DNA of 64,000 nt, taken from assembly GCA_963816435.1 (NCBI GenBank), contig CAWFKS010000006.1, forward strand, positions 62,001 through 126,000, written 5' to 3'. Position 1 is the stretch's first letter, and the number at the start of each line of letters is the position of its first letter. Of the stretch, positions 8,481 through 18,001 are shown in pieces. Source of the stretch: CAWFKS01 sp963816435 (GTDB lineage: Bacteria > Pseudomonadota > Alphaproteobacteria > Rhizobiales > Rhizobiaceae). The notes under the pieces were generated by a model. It did no database searches. It had not been told where the DNA came from and saw nothing but the letters and a program-made list of their open reading frames with translations. The translations under genes and the position numbers were made by a program.

Positions 8481-9896
8481 GTGGACAATGACGCCTTTCG
8501 CCGGTGGTCGCTGAAGGCGGCGAACTGGGGCGCCGACTATCGCGCGACGCTGCGCGAGCGCCCGGTGCGCGCGCAGTCCGCGCCGGGCGAGATCGCGGCG
8601 CGGATCGCCGCCTCGCCGCCGGAGCAGCCGGAACCGATGGAGGCGATCTTCGCCGACTTCGAGGAGACGATCGTGCCGGGCATGACGCACTGGCAGCATC
8701 CGCGCTTCTTCGCCTATTTCCCGGCCAACGCCGCGCCGGTATCGGTGGTGGCGGAGTATCTGGTCTCGGCGATGGCTGCGCAGTGCATGCTGTGGCAGAC
8801 CTCGCCCGCCGCCACCGAGCTCGAGACGCGCATGCTCGACTGGCTGCGTCAGGCGCTCGGTCTTCCCGACACGTTCACAGGCGTGATCCAGGATTCGGCG
8901 TCCTCGGCGACGCTGGCCGCCATGCTGACCATGCGCGAGCGCGCGCTTGACTGGAAAGGCAACCAGAAGGGGCTTTCGGGCGCGCCGGCACTGCGGATCT
9001 ACTGCTCCGACCAGGTGCACACGTCTATCGACCGCGCCGCCTGGGTTTCCGGCATCGGCTCCGACAATCTGGTCCGCATTCCCGGCAAGGGGCCGCATCA
9101 CGGCATGGACGTCGCGGCGCTCGACGCCGCGATCGCGGAGGATCGCGCAGCCGGCCATCTGCCGGCCGGCATCGTTGCAAGCGTCGGCGGCACCAGCATC
9201 GGCGGCACCGACGACGTCGCTGCCGTCTGCGATGTCGGGGCCCGGCACGGGCTCTATGTGCACGTCGACGCCGCCTGGGCGGGCTCGGCGATGATCTGCC
9301 CCGAGTTCCGGCAGTTCTGGACGGGCGTGGAGAAGGCGGACTCCATCGTCTTCAACCCGCACAAATGGCTGGGCGCGCAGTTCGACTGCTCCGCGCATTT
9401 CCTGCGCAACCCGGACGATCTGGTCCGCACCCTGGCGATCCAGCCGGAATTCCTGAAGACCCACGGGCGCGACGGCATCATCAACTATTCGGAATGGTCG
9501 ATCCCGCTCGGCCGCCGGTTCCGCGCGCTGAAGCTCTGGTTCCTGCTGCGGGCGACGGGGCTGGAAGGTTTGCGCGCGATGATCCGCGATCACGTGGCCT
9601 GGAGCACCGAGATCGCCGGCCGTTTCGCCGAGCATCCCGACTTCGAGATCGTGACCGAACCGTTCCTGTCGCTGTTTTCGTTCCGCCACGTAGCTGCCGG
9701 CGTGGCCGATCCCGATGCGCACAATCTCGCTCTCGTCCAGGCGATCAACGACGACGGGCGGACCTATCTCACGCAGACGCGGGTCGCCGGCCGGGTGGCG
9801 ATCCGTTTCCAGGTGGGGCAGTTCGAGACGACGCGCGAGGACGTCGAGACCGCCTACCGGGCCATCCTCGACGTCGCCGGCGGCTTCACGACCTGA
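8481..9896 (+). CDS. PLP-dependent decarboxylase (aromatic-L-amino-acid decarboxylase family)
   Basis: A 471-residue group II decarboxylase. The chosen start is the GTG at 8481, preceded by GGGAGAG. Family landmarks are HWQHPRFFAYFPANA, DSASSATLAAMLTMRERAL and FNPHKWLGAQFDCSAHFLR, in which Lys295 would form the Schiff base with pyridoxal phosphate. VHVDAAWAGSAM holds the Asp contacting the PLP nitrogen. Candidate substrates are aromatic amino acids such as Phe, Tyr, Trp or DOPA; sequence alone does not decide. It ends just before a bidirectional terminator and forms no obvious operon. Confidence 0.9.
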   Translation: MDNDAFRRWSLKAANWGADYRATLRERPVRAQSAPGEIAARIAASPPEQPEPMEAIFADFEETIVPGMTHWQHPRFFAYFPANAAPVSVVAEYLVSAMAAQCMLWQTSPAATELETRMLDWLRQALGLPDTFTGVIQDSASSATLAAMLTMRERALDWKGNQKGLSGAPALRIYCSDQVHTSIDRAAWVSGIGSDNLVRIPGKGPHHGMDVAALDAAIAEDRAAGHLPAGIVASVGGTSIGGTDDVAAVCDVGARHGLYVHVDAAWAGSAMICPEFRQFWTGVEKADSIVFNPHKWLGAQFDCSAHFLRNPDDLVRTLAIQPEFLKTHGRDGIINYSEWSIPLGRRFRALKLWFLLRATGLEGLRAMIRDHVAWSTEIAGRFAEHPDFEIVTEPFLSLFSFRHVAAGVADPDAHNLALVQAINDDGRTYLTQTRVAGRVAIRFQVGQFETTREDVETAYRAILDVAGGFTT

Positions 9897-9900
9897 ACGT

Positions 9901-9932
9901 GAAAAAGCCCGCGCCGGGTGGCGCGGGCTTCG
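9901..9932. terminator. Bidirectional rho-independent terminator
   Basis: A perfect 10-base-pair hairpin: AGCCCGCGCC at 9906-9915, a GGGT loop, and GGCGCGGGCT at 9920-9929. An A run at 9902-9906 becomes a T run on the minus strand. It lies between the convergent decarboxylase (+) and BA14K (-) genes. The minus-strand T run is the stronger one. Confidence 0.8.
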
Positions 9933-9970
9933 TCTGTCGGTCCTGCTGGCTCGATAGACCTTGAAACGCC

Positions 9971-10544
9971 TCAGAAATAGGGCGAATCGCAGATGCCGGC
10001 GCGGGCCGTTGTAGGGCTGCCAGCTGTTGTCGGATTCGCGATACGACCGGTAATGGTCGTAGCACCAGGCCGCGTGCTTGCGCCACACGGACTCCGGCAC
10101 GGCGTCGGGACGACCCTGGTAGCGCTCGTTCTGGCTCTGCGCCGCCGCGCCCGCGATGATCCCGAGCGGCGATCGCGGGGAACCAGAAGCCCTGGTATTC
10201 GTGGTAGCCTGGGCGGCGGTGACGGTAGCCACGATAGCCGTTGTACCACGGGTCGTCGTGGCGCCATTCAATGCCGCGGCCGTGATCGCGACGGGATGGT
10301 CGCGATTCCACCGGTCGCGATCGCGATTCCAGTCGTGATGGCGATCCGTGTAGTCGTCACGGGTCCATCCGGCGCGGGGCCAGGTCTGGCGGAACCCCGA
10401 GCCGCCGCAACCCTCGAATTCCGTTCGCCCGCAGGCCGGACTGTACAACTGCGCCTCGGCAGGCGCGATTGCGCTGATCGACGAGACGAACACTGTCGAA
10501 GCAAGCATCGCTGCGGCCGTAAAGCCTGAAACGATTCCTTTCAC
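9971..10544 (-). CDS. Exported BA14K-family protein (about three frame breaks)
   Basis: About 190 residues, reconstructed from three frames. The GTG start at 10544 is preceded by GGAGGT and gives a signal peptide ending in APAEAQ. The mature part is rich in Arg, His, Tyr and Trp (WNRDRDRWNRDH, NGYRGYRHRRPGYHEYQGFW). The C-terminus has the BA14K signature VWRKHAAWCYDHYRSYR and ends ICDSPYF. The family was first seen as a Brucella immunogen with lectin-like activity and is widespread in Rhizobiales. Frame changes occur around 10291-10300, 10163-10172 and 9996-9999. Normal start, end and motifs suggest sequence error, although decay cannot be excluded for this non-essential gene. Confidence 0.75.
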
Positions 10545-10767
10545 TGTGACCTCCTGGGTGAGAGAGCGACGTCCCTTCGTGTGGGAGTTTGAAACAGAAT
10601 TGTGTTCGGGTCACGATGGTTCCGTTAAGCAGTATGCGTGTGACATCGTCTGTTCGAGTGCCGTGACATCTGCTCAGAGCCATGATGCCACGGGTTTTTG
10701 CGGTTGACCGGTGAACCCCGTATTCCTATGTTCCGGCGCAATTTCCCGGGGCCTGCGTGCCCGCGTG

Positions 10768-10843
10768 GAGCGCGTAGCTCAGCCGGTAGAGCAACTGACT
10801 TTTAATCAGTAGGTCCAGGGTTCGAACCCCTGCGCGCTCACCA
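10768..10843 (+). tRNA. tRNA-Lys (TTT)
   Basis: A 76-base tRNA with the 3' CCA encoded. The acceptor stem pairs GAGCGCG (10768-10774) with CGCGCTC (10833-10839). The D arm reads TAGCTCAGCCGGTAGAGCA, the anticodon loop CTTTTAA gives TTT (Lys), and the T loop contains GGTTCGAACCCC. No integrase or att duplication is seen beside it. Confidence 0.97.
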
Positions 10844-10918
10844 GCCACTTGGTTTTCCAGAACCATAGCGGGCGCTCCGTCTTTGCGTGAACATCACGAG
10901 CCGGGACGGCAGAATTCG

Positions 10919-11950
10919 ATGAAGGTCGTCATCCACGGAGGCATGCACAAGACGGGCACGACGACCCTGCAGCACTACCTGTTCCGCAACCGCGGCCTGC
11001 TGCGAGCGAACGGCATCTACTATCATGACGACCACATGGTGAGCAGCTTCGTGCTGAATGCCAAGACCGACGACTGGACCGGCGCGGAATGCGCGCGCCA
11101 GCTGCGGCTCGCACGGGAGGCGGGGTGCGACGTCCTTCTGCTCTCGACCGAAGTCGTGTCGGGACTGTCGAGCGACCAGATGATGCGCATGGCCGCCTGT
11201 TTCGACGGCTGCGACCTCACCTTCGTGTTCGCCTTTCGGCATTGGGCGAGTTTCTGGCCATCGCGGTGGGCGCAGTATTGCCAAAGGCGGGATACGCAGA
11301 GCTTCGCGTCGTATGTCGCCATGATGAGCTCCGACACCCATCACATCAACCGGCGCTTCGACCTCGTCATCGAGCGGGCGTCAGCGGTCGGGAAAGTGAA
11401 GGCGATCTCCTACGACAATGCCATCTCGGCGGGGGGCGATATCCTTCCGGTGCTGCTCGATGCGCTGGAGGTTCAGCCACCTGCGGCTTTGCCAGCGGCC
11501 CGTTCGAACGTGCGCCAGCCCTGGCAGGTGACCGAACTGTGCCGGCTGCTGAATGGCGGCCTGGCCGACCGGCTCGGGGTCGAGCAGGACGAAATGGTGA
11601 TGTCGACGGGCGCGCACCGGCACTGTTCCACCTCGTTCTTCCTCCTGGAGCCGGTCAAGCGGCTCGATCCAGGCCTGAAGCGGGAATTGTTTTCGGCGAT
11701 CGAGAGCCGTGCCGTGACGCGGCGCGTCAGTCAACGCGACGTGCCCGCCGACGTGGAGGCGGCTCTCGACGGACCTCTCGCGCACCACTTCCTGAACCGG
11801 GTGGACGGACGGGCGTTCGCATCGCCTGCCTGCCCGGAGGTCAGGTGCACCGACTGCACCTGGGAGGACTTCGCGGCCGCGCATCCGCACCTGATGGCGG
11901 CTGCCATGGATGCGGTCGACGATGCGCTCTCGAAGCGCGGCGGCGTGTGA
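10919..11950 (+). CDS. Sulfotransferase-like P-loop protein
   Basis: A 343-residue protein starting MKVVIHGGMHKTGTTTLQ, which has the KTGTTTLQ phosphosulfate-binding loop typical of PAPS-dependent sulfotransferases and related carbohydrate-modifying enzymes. A second typical element, FAFRHWASFWPSRWAQY, resembles the 3'-phosphate-binding segment. No signal peptide or membrane segment is seen. The acceptor is unknown; surface polysaccharide or an exported glycan is possible. ATG 10919 is preferred over the TTG at 10883 because the fold begins right there. The gene stands alone between tRNA-Lys and ccdA and may be a lineage-specific insertion. Confidence 0.6.
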   Translation: MKVVIHGGMHKTGTTTLQHYLFRNRGLLRANGIYYHDDHMVSSFVLNAKTDDWTGAECARQLRLAREAGCDVLLLSTEVVSGLSSDQMMRMAACFDGCDLTFVFAFRHWASFWPSRWAQYCQRRDTQSFASYVAMMSSDTHHINRRFDLVIERASAVGKVKAISYDNAISAGGDILPVLLDALEVQPPAALPAARSNVRQPWQVTELCRLLNGGLADRLGVEQDEMVMSTGAHRHCSTSFFLLEPVKRLDPGLKRELFSAIESRAVTRRVSQRDVPADVEAALDGPLAHHFLNRVDGRAFASPACPEVRCTDCTWEDFAAAHPHLMAAAMDAVDDALSKRGGV

Positions 11951-12067
11951 GCCGGCCGTTTCAGCGACCCTATGCCACGTTCTCGTGACTGGAGCGTCAA
12001 TGTCCATCCGTCTATAGGGGCGGTCACGCCGAACAGGCAGAAACGGAAGACGGGCAGGCCAAGATAG

Positions 12068-12826
12068 ATGGCGGTAGATGTCGGCATTGTCAGTGCAGTG
12101 GGCGCGGGGGCGATCTCGTTCCTGTCGCCTTGCGTGTTGCCGCTGGTGCCGCCGTACCTGTGCTACATGGCCGGCGTTTCGGTGGAGGATTTCCGCGGCG
12201 CTCGGGCCACTAGTGATGCCGCGGCCGTGCCATCCGTGGCGCGTCAGGCGCTGCTCTTCGCCGCGGTCGCCTTCGTGCTCGGATTTTCCACCGTCTTCGT
12301 GGCGCTGGGAGCGGGGGCTTCGACCATCGGCGGATTGCTGCGGGCATGGCAGCAGGAACTGGCGATCGTCGCGGGGCTCGTGATCATCGTCATGGGGCTC
12401 AATTTCCTCGGCGTCATCCGCATCCCGCTGCTGTCGCGCGAGGCGCGGTTCCAGTCCGGCGGGCGTCCGGCCAGCGCCGTCGCCGCTTACGTCATGGGAC
12501 TGGCCTTCGCCTTCGGCTGGACGCCGTGCATCGGCCCGGTGCTTGGGCCGATCCTCACTTTGGCGGGCGGCCGCGAGACGGTGGGGCAGGGCGCGCTGCT
12601 GCTCGCGGCCTATTCGGCCGGCCTCGGGATTCCCTTCATCATCGCGGCGCTGTTTTCCAACGCCTTCATGCGCTTCCTGACGCGCTTCCGCAGCCATCTC
12701 GGGCGGGTCGAGAAGGTGATGGGCGGGCTTCTGGTGGTCGCCGGCGTGCTGTTCGTCACCGGCGGCATGCAGGCCATGTCCTACTGGCTGCTCGAAACCT
12801 TTCCCGGCCTCGCCAGCCTCGGCTAG
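12068..12826 (+). CDS. ccdA: Cytochrome c biogenesis / thiol-disulfide transmembrane protein CcdA
   Basis: A 252-residue inner-membrane protein of the CcdA/DsbD family with about six hydrophobic helices. The two redox cysteine motifs are visible: SPCVLPLVPPYLCYMAG in helix 1 and GWTPCIGPVLGPIL in the central helix. CcdA passes reducing equivalents from cytosolic thioredoxin to periplasmic thiol proteins, for example for cytochrome c maturation. It faces the convergent DMT transporter gene, overlapping by four bases, and is otherwise monocistronic. Confidence 0.92.
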   Translation: MAVDVGIVSAVGAGAISFLSPCVLPLVPPYLCYMAGVSVEDFRGARATSDAAAVPSVARQALLFAAVAFVLGFSTVFVALGAGASTIGGLLRAWQQELAIVAGLVIIVMGLNFLGVIRIPLLSREARFQSGGRPASAVAAYVMGLAFAFGWTPCIGPVLGPILTLAGGRETVGQGALLLAAYSAGLGIPFIIAALFSNAFMRFLTRFRSHLGRVEKVMGGLLVVAGVLFVTGGMQAMSYWLLETFPGLASLG

Positions 12827-13744
12827 CGCGCGAGCCGGCGGCGTGTCGGCAGGGTCGCGAGGATCACCCCGCCCATGACGAGAGCAATGCCCGCGGCGTG
12901 GAACGGTTCGAAACTCTCACCCAGTATGGCGACGGCCATCAGTACGCCGTAGGGCGGCAGCAGATACATGAACACGCCCGCCACCGAAGGGCCAAGCGTG
13001 CGCACGCCGAACTGGAATCCGGAAAAGGCCAGCAGCGAGGAAAACACAATGATGCCGGCGATGCTGGTCCAGCTTTGCGCGTCAGTCGGAAAGGTGCTGG
13101 CCCAGCGCGTGCTCGACGATCATCGCCGGCAAGAGCAGGAGCGAGCCGGCCGCCGCGACCATCGAGAACAGCGCCATGTTCGACAGTTTTCCCAGCCGCG
13201 GCGAGCGGTAGAGGATCGAATAGCCGGCCCAGCAGGTGGCCGCGAGCAGGAACAGCAGGTCGCCGGGATTGAAGTCGAGCGACAGGATGGCCTGCGGCCG
13301 GCCGCGCAGGATGATCGTCGCCACCCCGACCAGTGCCAGCACCGTGCCCGCGATTTCGCGTCCGCGTGGCCGCCGCCCGAGGAAGGCCGCCTCGAACAGC
13401 ACGATGATGACCGAGGAGGTCGTGTAGATCAGCGTTCCGTTGGTCGCCGTGGTCGATGCCAGCGCCAGGTAGACGACGCCGCCGCACACCCACATGCCGA
13501 GAAATCCCAGCACGAGGATGCGCCATGGATCGACGCGCAGGATGTGGCGCGCGGTCGACCATTCGCGCACCAGGAAGGGCGAGAGCGCTGCCGCCACGGC
13601 CGTCCAGCGTATCCATGCAAGCGTGAACGGCGCCACGTCGCCGACCACGCCGCGCCCGAAGATCAGGTTGGTGGAAAAGACGAGCGGCGTGAAAACCATC
13701 ACCAGATAGGCGATGCCGACGCGCCCGGAAGCCTGTTGGTTCAA
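12823..13744 (-). CDS. DMT-family (EamA) transporter (one frame break)
   Basis: A 306-residue predicted exporter of the drug/metabolite family with ten hydrophobic helices in two EamA repeats. The first repeat includes FSTNLIFGRGVVGDVAPFTL, and the second begins GDLLFLLAATCWAGYSILYR and ends FMYLLPPYGVLMAVAILGE. A single extra base in the AAA run 13090-13092 (TTT on the coding strand) shifts the frame; removing it reads HALGQHLPTDAQSW through the join. Substrate unknown. glmU is divergent, 89 bases away. Confidence 0.85.
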
Positions 13745-13833
13745 TTTTGCAGTCCTGCGGAGCGATTTGACCGGGCCTTGCGCGGTGATACAGATGTCGG
13801 GATTCCCGCGTCAATGCCAATCCGGAACTTCCC

Positions 13834-15183
13834 ATGAGCCAGAGAACCTGCCTGTCGATCATCCTTGCTGCCGGCGAGGGCACGCGCATGAAAAGTGCCA
13901 TGCCGAAAGTGCTGCACAGGATCGCCGGGCTGCCGATGGTCGCCCATGTCGCCCGCACCGCGGTGGCGGCTGGCACCGGCGAGATCGCGCTGGTGACCGG
14001 CGGCGGCGGCGAGGACGTGCTCAAGGCCGTGTCGGCGCACGCCAGCGCGGAGCGTTTCGAGCAGACCGAGCGGCTCGGCACCGCGCACGCTGCTTTGGCC
14101 GCACGTGATGCGATCGCGCGCGGCTTCGACGACGTGCTGGTGCTGTTCGGCGACACACCACTGGTGCGCGCCGAGGATCTGGCCGCCGCACGCGCCAGGC
14201 TGGCCGAGGGGGCGACGGTCGCGGTGATGGGGTTCCGCACCGAACGGCCGGCGGGCTACGGGCGGCTGATCGAGGACGGCGAGCGGCTCGTGGCGATCCG
14301 CGAGGACCGCGACTGCAGCGAGGCGGAGCGGCGCATCACCTTCTGCAACGGCGGCGTCATGGCGATCGACGGCGGACATGCGCTGGCGCTTCTCGAAAAG
14401 GTCGGCAACCGCAACGCCAAGGGCGAATTCTACCTGACCGACATCGTCGAGATCGCCAACGGCCAGGGGCTGACGGTGGTGGCGACGGAAGCGCCGCATG
14501 AAAGCGTGCTCGGCATCAACAATCGCGCCCAGCTGGCGGAGGCCGAGGCGATCTGGCAGCGCGACAGGCGCCAGCAGGTCATGCTCGACGGCACAACGCT
14601 GGTGGCGCCCGAGACGGTGCATCTCGCCTGGGACACGCAACTGGGCCGCGACGTGCTGGTGGAGCCGAACGTGTTCTTCGCGCCCGGCGTCACCGTGGCG
14701 GACGGCGCCACCATCCACGCCTTCTCGCATCTGGAGGGCGCCAGTGTCGGCCCGAACGCCGATGTCGGGCCGTTCGCGCGGCTGAGGCCCGGCGCCGAGC
14801 TCGCCGAAAAGGCCAAGGTCGGCAATTTCTGCGAGGTCAAGAAGGCGCAGATCGGCGCAGGGGCCAAGGTCAACCATCTGACCTATATCGGCGACGCCTC
14901 GGTGGGGGCAGGCTCCAACATCGGCGCCGGCACCATCACCTGCAACTATGACGGCTTCGCCAAGCACCGCACCGAGATTGGCGCCGGGGCGTTCATAGGG
15001 TCGAACTCGTCGCTGGTGGCTCCCGTCTCCGTCGGCGCCGGCGCCTATGTCGCTTCCGGCAGCGTCATCACCAAGGACGTGCCGGACGACGCGCTGGCGT
15101 TCGGGCGTGCACGACAGGCGGTGAAGGAAGGCGGTGGTGCGACGATCCGTGCCCGCAACGCCTCCGTGAAGAAAAAGGACTAG
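13834..15183 (+). CDS. glmU: Bifunctional N-acetylglucosamine-1-phosphate uridyltransferase / glucosamine-1-phosphate acetyltransferase
   Basis: GlmU acetylates glucosamine-1-phosphate and joins it to UTP, giving UDP-GlcNAc for peptidoglycan and lipid A. The 449-residue protein has the N-terminal nucleotidyltransferase motif LAAGEGTRMKSAMPKVLH (residues 10-27) and a C-terminal left-handed beta-helix of hexapeptide repeats from about residue 260 (AKVNHLTYIGDASVGAGSNI). YIGDASVG and TITCNYDG mark the acetyltransferase site. glmS follows 177 bases downstream on the same strand, so the UDP-GlcNAc pathway genes are linked. Confidence 0.97.
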   Translation: MSQRTCLSIILAAGEGTRMKSAMPKVLHRIAGLPMVAHVARTAVAAGTGEIALVTGGGGEDVLKAVSAHASAERFEQTERLGTAHAALAARDAIARGFDDVLVLFGDTPLVRAEDLAAARARLAEGATVAVMGFRTERPAGYGRLIEDGERLVAIREDRDCSEAERRITFCNGGVMAIDGGHALALLEKVGNRNAKGEFYLTDIVEIANGQGLTVVATEAPHESVLGINNRAQLAEAEAIWQRDRRQQVMLDGTTLVAPETVHLAWDTQLGRDVLVEPNVFFAPGVTVADGATIHAFSHLEGASVGPNADVGPFARLRPGAELAEKAKVGNFCEVKKAQIGAGAKVNHLTYIGDASVGAGSNIGAGTITCNYDGFAKHRTEIGAGAFIGSNSSLVAPVSVGAGAYVASGSVITKDVPDDALAFGRARQAVKEGGGATIRARNASVKKKD

Positions 15184-15360
15184 GCGGCAGCAGCACGCGC
15201 TGCCGCGGAAATCTGTTGAAATCCGTTTTGACTTTCTTAGGCAGCAATCCTGTCCTATGCGCAGGACCGGGGTGGCGAAACCCGGCAAGCGCCGCGTCGC
15301 GGCAGCAAGTTGCCCCTGCGGTGCGCCCGCAGGGTCTGACGGGGCAAGGAAGAGGCTTCA

Positions 15361-17184
15361 ATGTGCGGGATCGTCGGCATCGCAGGAACCACCGCGGTCG
15401 CGCCGCGCATCGTCGATGCGCTGAAACGGCTCGAATATCGCGGCTATGACTCGGCCGGCGTCGCCGTCATCGAGGACGGGCACCTGCTGCGCCGCCGCGC
15501 CGAAGGCAAGCTGATCAATCTCGAAAAGAAGCTGAAGGACGATCCGCTCCACGGCACGATCGGCATCGGCCACACCCGCTGGGCCACGCACGGCATTCCC
15601 AACGAAGCGAACGCGCATCCGCATTTTTCCGGCGGGGTGGCCGTCGTCCACAACGGCATCATCGAGAACTTCGCCGAGTTGCGCGAGGAACTGACGGCGG
15701 ACGGCCACGCCTTCGCCTCTGCCACCGACACGGAGGTCGTGGCGCATCTCGTGGCGCGCGAGATCTCCCGGGGCAGGAGCCCGGTCGAAGCCGCCCATGC
15801 GGCGCTGGCGCGGCTGGAAGGCGCGTTTGCGCTGGCCATCATGTTCGAGACCGACGACGACCTGATCATCGGCGCGCGCAACGGCCCGCCGCTGGCGGTC
15901 GGCCACGGCAACGGCGAGATGTTCCTCGGATCGGATGCGGTGGCGCTCGCCCCCTTCACCAACTCGATCACCTACCTGGAGGATGGCGACTGGGTGACGG
16001 TGCGGCGCGAGGGCATGCAGATCTACGACATGCAGGGCAACGAGGTGACGCGGCCGCGTCGCCAGTTCGCCGGCACCAGCCTGATGGCCGACAAGGGCAA
16101 CCACCGGCATTTCATGGAAAAGGAAATCCATGAACAGCCCGAGGTGATCTCGCGGACGCTCGCGCACTATCTGGATTTCACGACGCACCAGCCGAGGCCG
16201 TTCGAGTCCCCGATCGATTTTTCTGCGATCGACCGGCTGGTGATATCGGCCTGCGGCACGGCCTATCTTGCCGGGCTGATCGGCAAATACTGGTTCGAGC
16301 GCATCGCCAAGCTGCCCGTCGACATCGATGTCGCCTCGGAGTTCCGCTACCGGCAGGTGCCGCTGTCGGACCGGAGTGCCGCGCTTTTCGTCTCGCAGTC
16401 GGGCGAGACCGCCGACACGCTTGCCTCGCTGCGCTATTGCCGGGCGGCCGGCATCCCCATCGCCTCGATCGTCAATGTCAGCGAATCGACCATGGCGCGG
16501 GAATCCGACGGCATCTACCCGACGCTCGCGGGCCCGGAGATCGGCGTCGCCTCCACCAAGGCGTTCACCTGCCAGCTCTCGGTTCTGGCGTCGCTGGTGG
16601 TGACGGCGGCGAGCGCGCGCGGCACGATCGGCGACGAGGAGCGCCGTACGCTGGTGCGCCAGCTCGCCGAGGCGCCGCGGCTCGCCAACCACGCCCTGAA
16701 GCTCAACGAGCAGCTGGAGCGGGTGGCGCGCGACCTGTCGCGCTACCACCACGTCCTCTATCTCGGGCGCGACACCAGCTATCCGCTGGCGCTCGAGGGG
16801 GCGCTGAAGCTCAAGGAAATCTCCTACATCCATGCCGAGGGCTATGCGGCGGGCGAACTGAAGCACGGCCCGATCGCGCTGATCGACGAGAACATGCCGG
16901 TGATCGTGATCGCCCCGCACGACCGCATCTTCGACAAGACCGTCTCCAACATGCAGGAGGTCGCGGCGCGCGGCGGCAAGATCATCCTGATCACGGACGA
17001 GACCGGCGCGAAGCGCGCGAATATCGACGCGCACGAGGTGATCGTCGTGCCGACGGTGCCCGACTTCGTGACGCCGCTCGTCTACGCGCTGCCGATGCAG
17101 ATGCTGGCCTACAACACCGCCGTGTTCATGGGTACCGACGTCGACCAGCCGCGCAACCTGGCGAAGTCGGTGACGGTCGAATAG
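15361..17184 (+). CDS. glmS: Glutamine-fructose-6-phosphate aminotransferase (isomerizing)
   Basis: GlmS makes glucosamine-6-phosphate from fructose-6-phosphate and glutamine, the first step of the hexosamine pathway. The 607-residue protein starts MCGIVGIAGTT, so Cys2 is the glutaminase nucleophile, followed by EYRGYDSAGVA and GHTRWATHG. Two SIS sugar-isomerase domains follow, with SACGTAYLAG, VSQSGETADTLASL and GYAAGELKHGPIALID, and the protein ends AKSVTVE as expected. No ribozyme-like glmS leader is recognisable upstream. Confidence 0.97.
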   Translation: MCGIVGIAGTTAVAPRIVDALKRLEYRGYDSAGVAVIEDGHLLRRRAEGKLINLEKKLKDDPLHGTIGIGHTRWATHGIPNEANAHPHFSGGVAVVHNGIIENFAELREELTADGHAFASATDTEVVAHLVAREISRGRSPVEAAHAALARLEGAFALAIMFETDDDLIIGARNGPPLAVGHGNGEMFLGSDAVALAPFTNSITYLEDGDWVTVRREGMQIYDMQGNEVTRPRRQFAGTSLMADKGNHRHFMEKEIHEQPEVISRTLAHYLDFTTHQPRPFESPIDFSAIDRLVISACGTAYLAGLIGKYWFERIAKLPVDIDVASEFRYRQVPLSDRSAALFVSQSGETADTLASLRYCRAAGIPIASIVNVSESTMARESDGIYPTLAGPEIGVASTKAFTCQLSVLASLVVTAASARGTIGDEERRTLVRQLAEAPRLANHALKLNEQLERVARDLSRYHHVLYLGRDTSYPLALEGALKLKEISYIHAEGYAAGELKHGPIALIDENMPVIVIAPHDRIFDKTVSNMQEVAARGGKIILITDETGAKRANIDAHEVIVVPTVPDFVTPLVYALPMQMLAYNTAVFMGTDVDQPRNLAKSVTVE

Positions 17185-17295
17185 CGGCTGCCTTGCGGCG
17201 GCCCCAATCGCTATTCAAAATCGGTGCAAGGTGGCCTATCTGTATGAGGGTGGGCCAAGCTTCCCGCCGAGCCACCCCCCGAGGCCAAGCCGTTG

Positions 17296-17982
17296 ATGAC
17301 CCGCCTGCGCAACTATTTCCTCACGGGATTCATCGTCACGGCGCCGCTGGCCATCACCGCCTATCTGGCGTGGACGCTGGTCGGCTGGGTCAATTCCTGG
17401 GTGAAGCCCTACATTCCCGACCGCTATACTCCAGACCACTATCTTCCCTTCACCGTGCCGGGCTTCGGCCTGATCGTGGCGCTCGTGCTGATCACGCTCG
17501 TCGGCTTTCTGACGGCGAACTTCGTCGGGCGCACCGTCGTCGGCTACGGCGAGTACTTTCTTGACCGCATGCCGCTGGTGCGCAGCGTCTACCGGGGCCT
17601 GAAGCAGATTCTCGAGACGGTGCTGTCGCAACGCGCCGACGCCTTCACCAAGGTGGCGCTCATAGAATATCCGCGTCGCGGGACCTGGGCGATCGTGTTC
17701 ATCGCGTCCGCCCAGCAGAGCGAGGTCGGGCACCTGCTGGCCGGCGAGAACGCGGAGGACAGTCTCGCGGTGTTCCTGCCCTCGACCCCGAATCCGACGA
17801 CCGGTTTCCTGCTCTACGTGCCGCGCTCCGACGTCATCGAGCTCTCCATGACCGTGGAGGAGGCGGCCAAGCTGGTCATCTCCGCCGGTCTCGTTGCGCC
17901 CGAATACGACAAGAAGACGCACGAACTGGCCGAGGTCGCGCGCGAGGAGAAGGCGCGGCAGGAGCAGAAGAAGGCTTCCTGA
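17296..17982 (+). CDS. DUF502 family membrane protein
   Basis: A 228-residue protein of the DUF502 family, with two N-terminal membrane helices (about residues 8-30 and 54-78) and a cytosolic beta-rich domain. Family landmarks are FLTGFIVTAPLAIT, MPLVRSVYRGLKQI and FLPSTPNPTTGFLLYVP. The C-terminal 30 residues are charged (ELAEVAREEKARQEQKK). No biochemical function is established. ATG 17296 is chosen over the TTG one codon upstream. It converges on recG, 19 bases away. Confidence 0.88.
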   Translation: MTRLRNYFLTGFIVTAPLAITAYLAWTLVGWVNSWVKPYIPDRYTPDHYLPFTVPGFGLIVALVLITLVGFLTANFVGRTVVGYGEYFLDRMPLVRSVYRGLKQILETVLSQRADAFTKVALIEYPRRGTWAIVFIASAQQSEVGHLLAGENAEDSLAVFLPSTPNPTTGFLLYVPRSDVIELSMTVEEAAKLVISAGLVAPEYDKKTHELAEVAREEKARQEQKKAS

Positions 17983-18001
17983 GCGGCCAGCCGCTTCCGC
18001 C

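Noticed and set aside
10768..10843. tRNA-Lys as an integration site of a genomic island
   Set aside because: No integrase gene and no duplicated tRNA 3' end were seen in the following kilobases.
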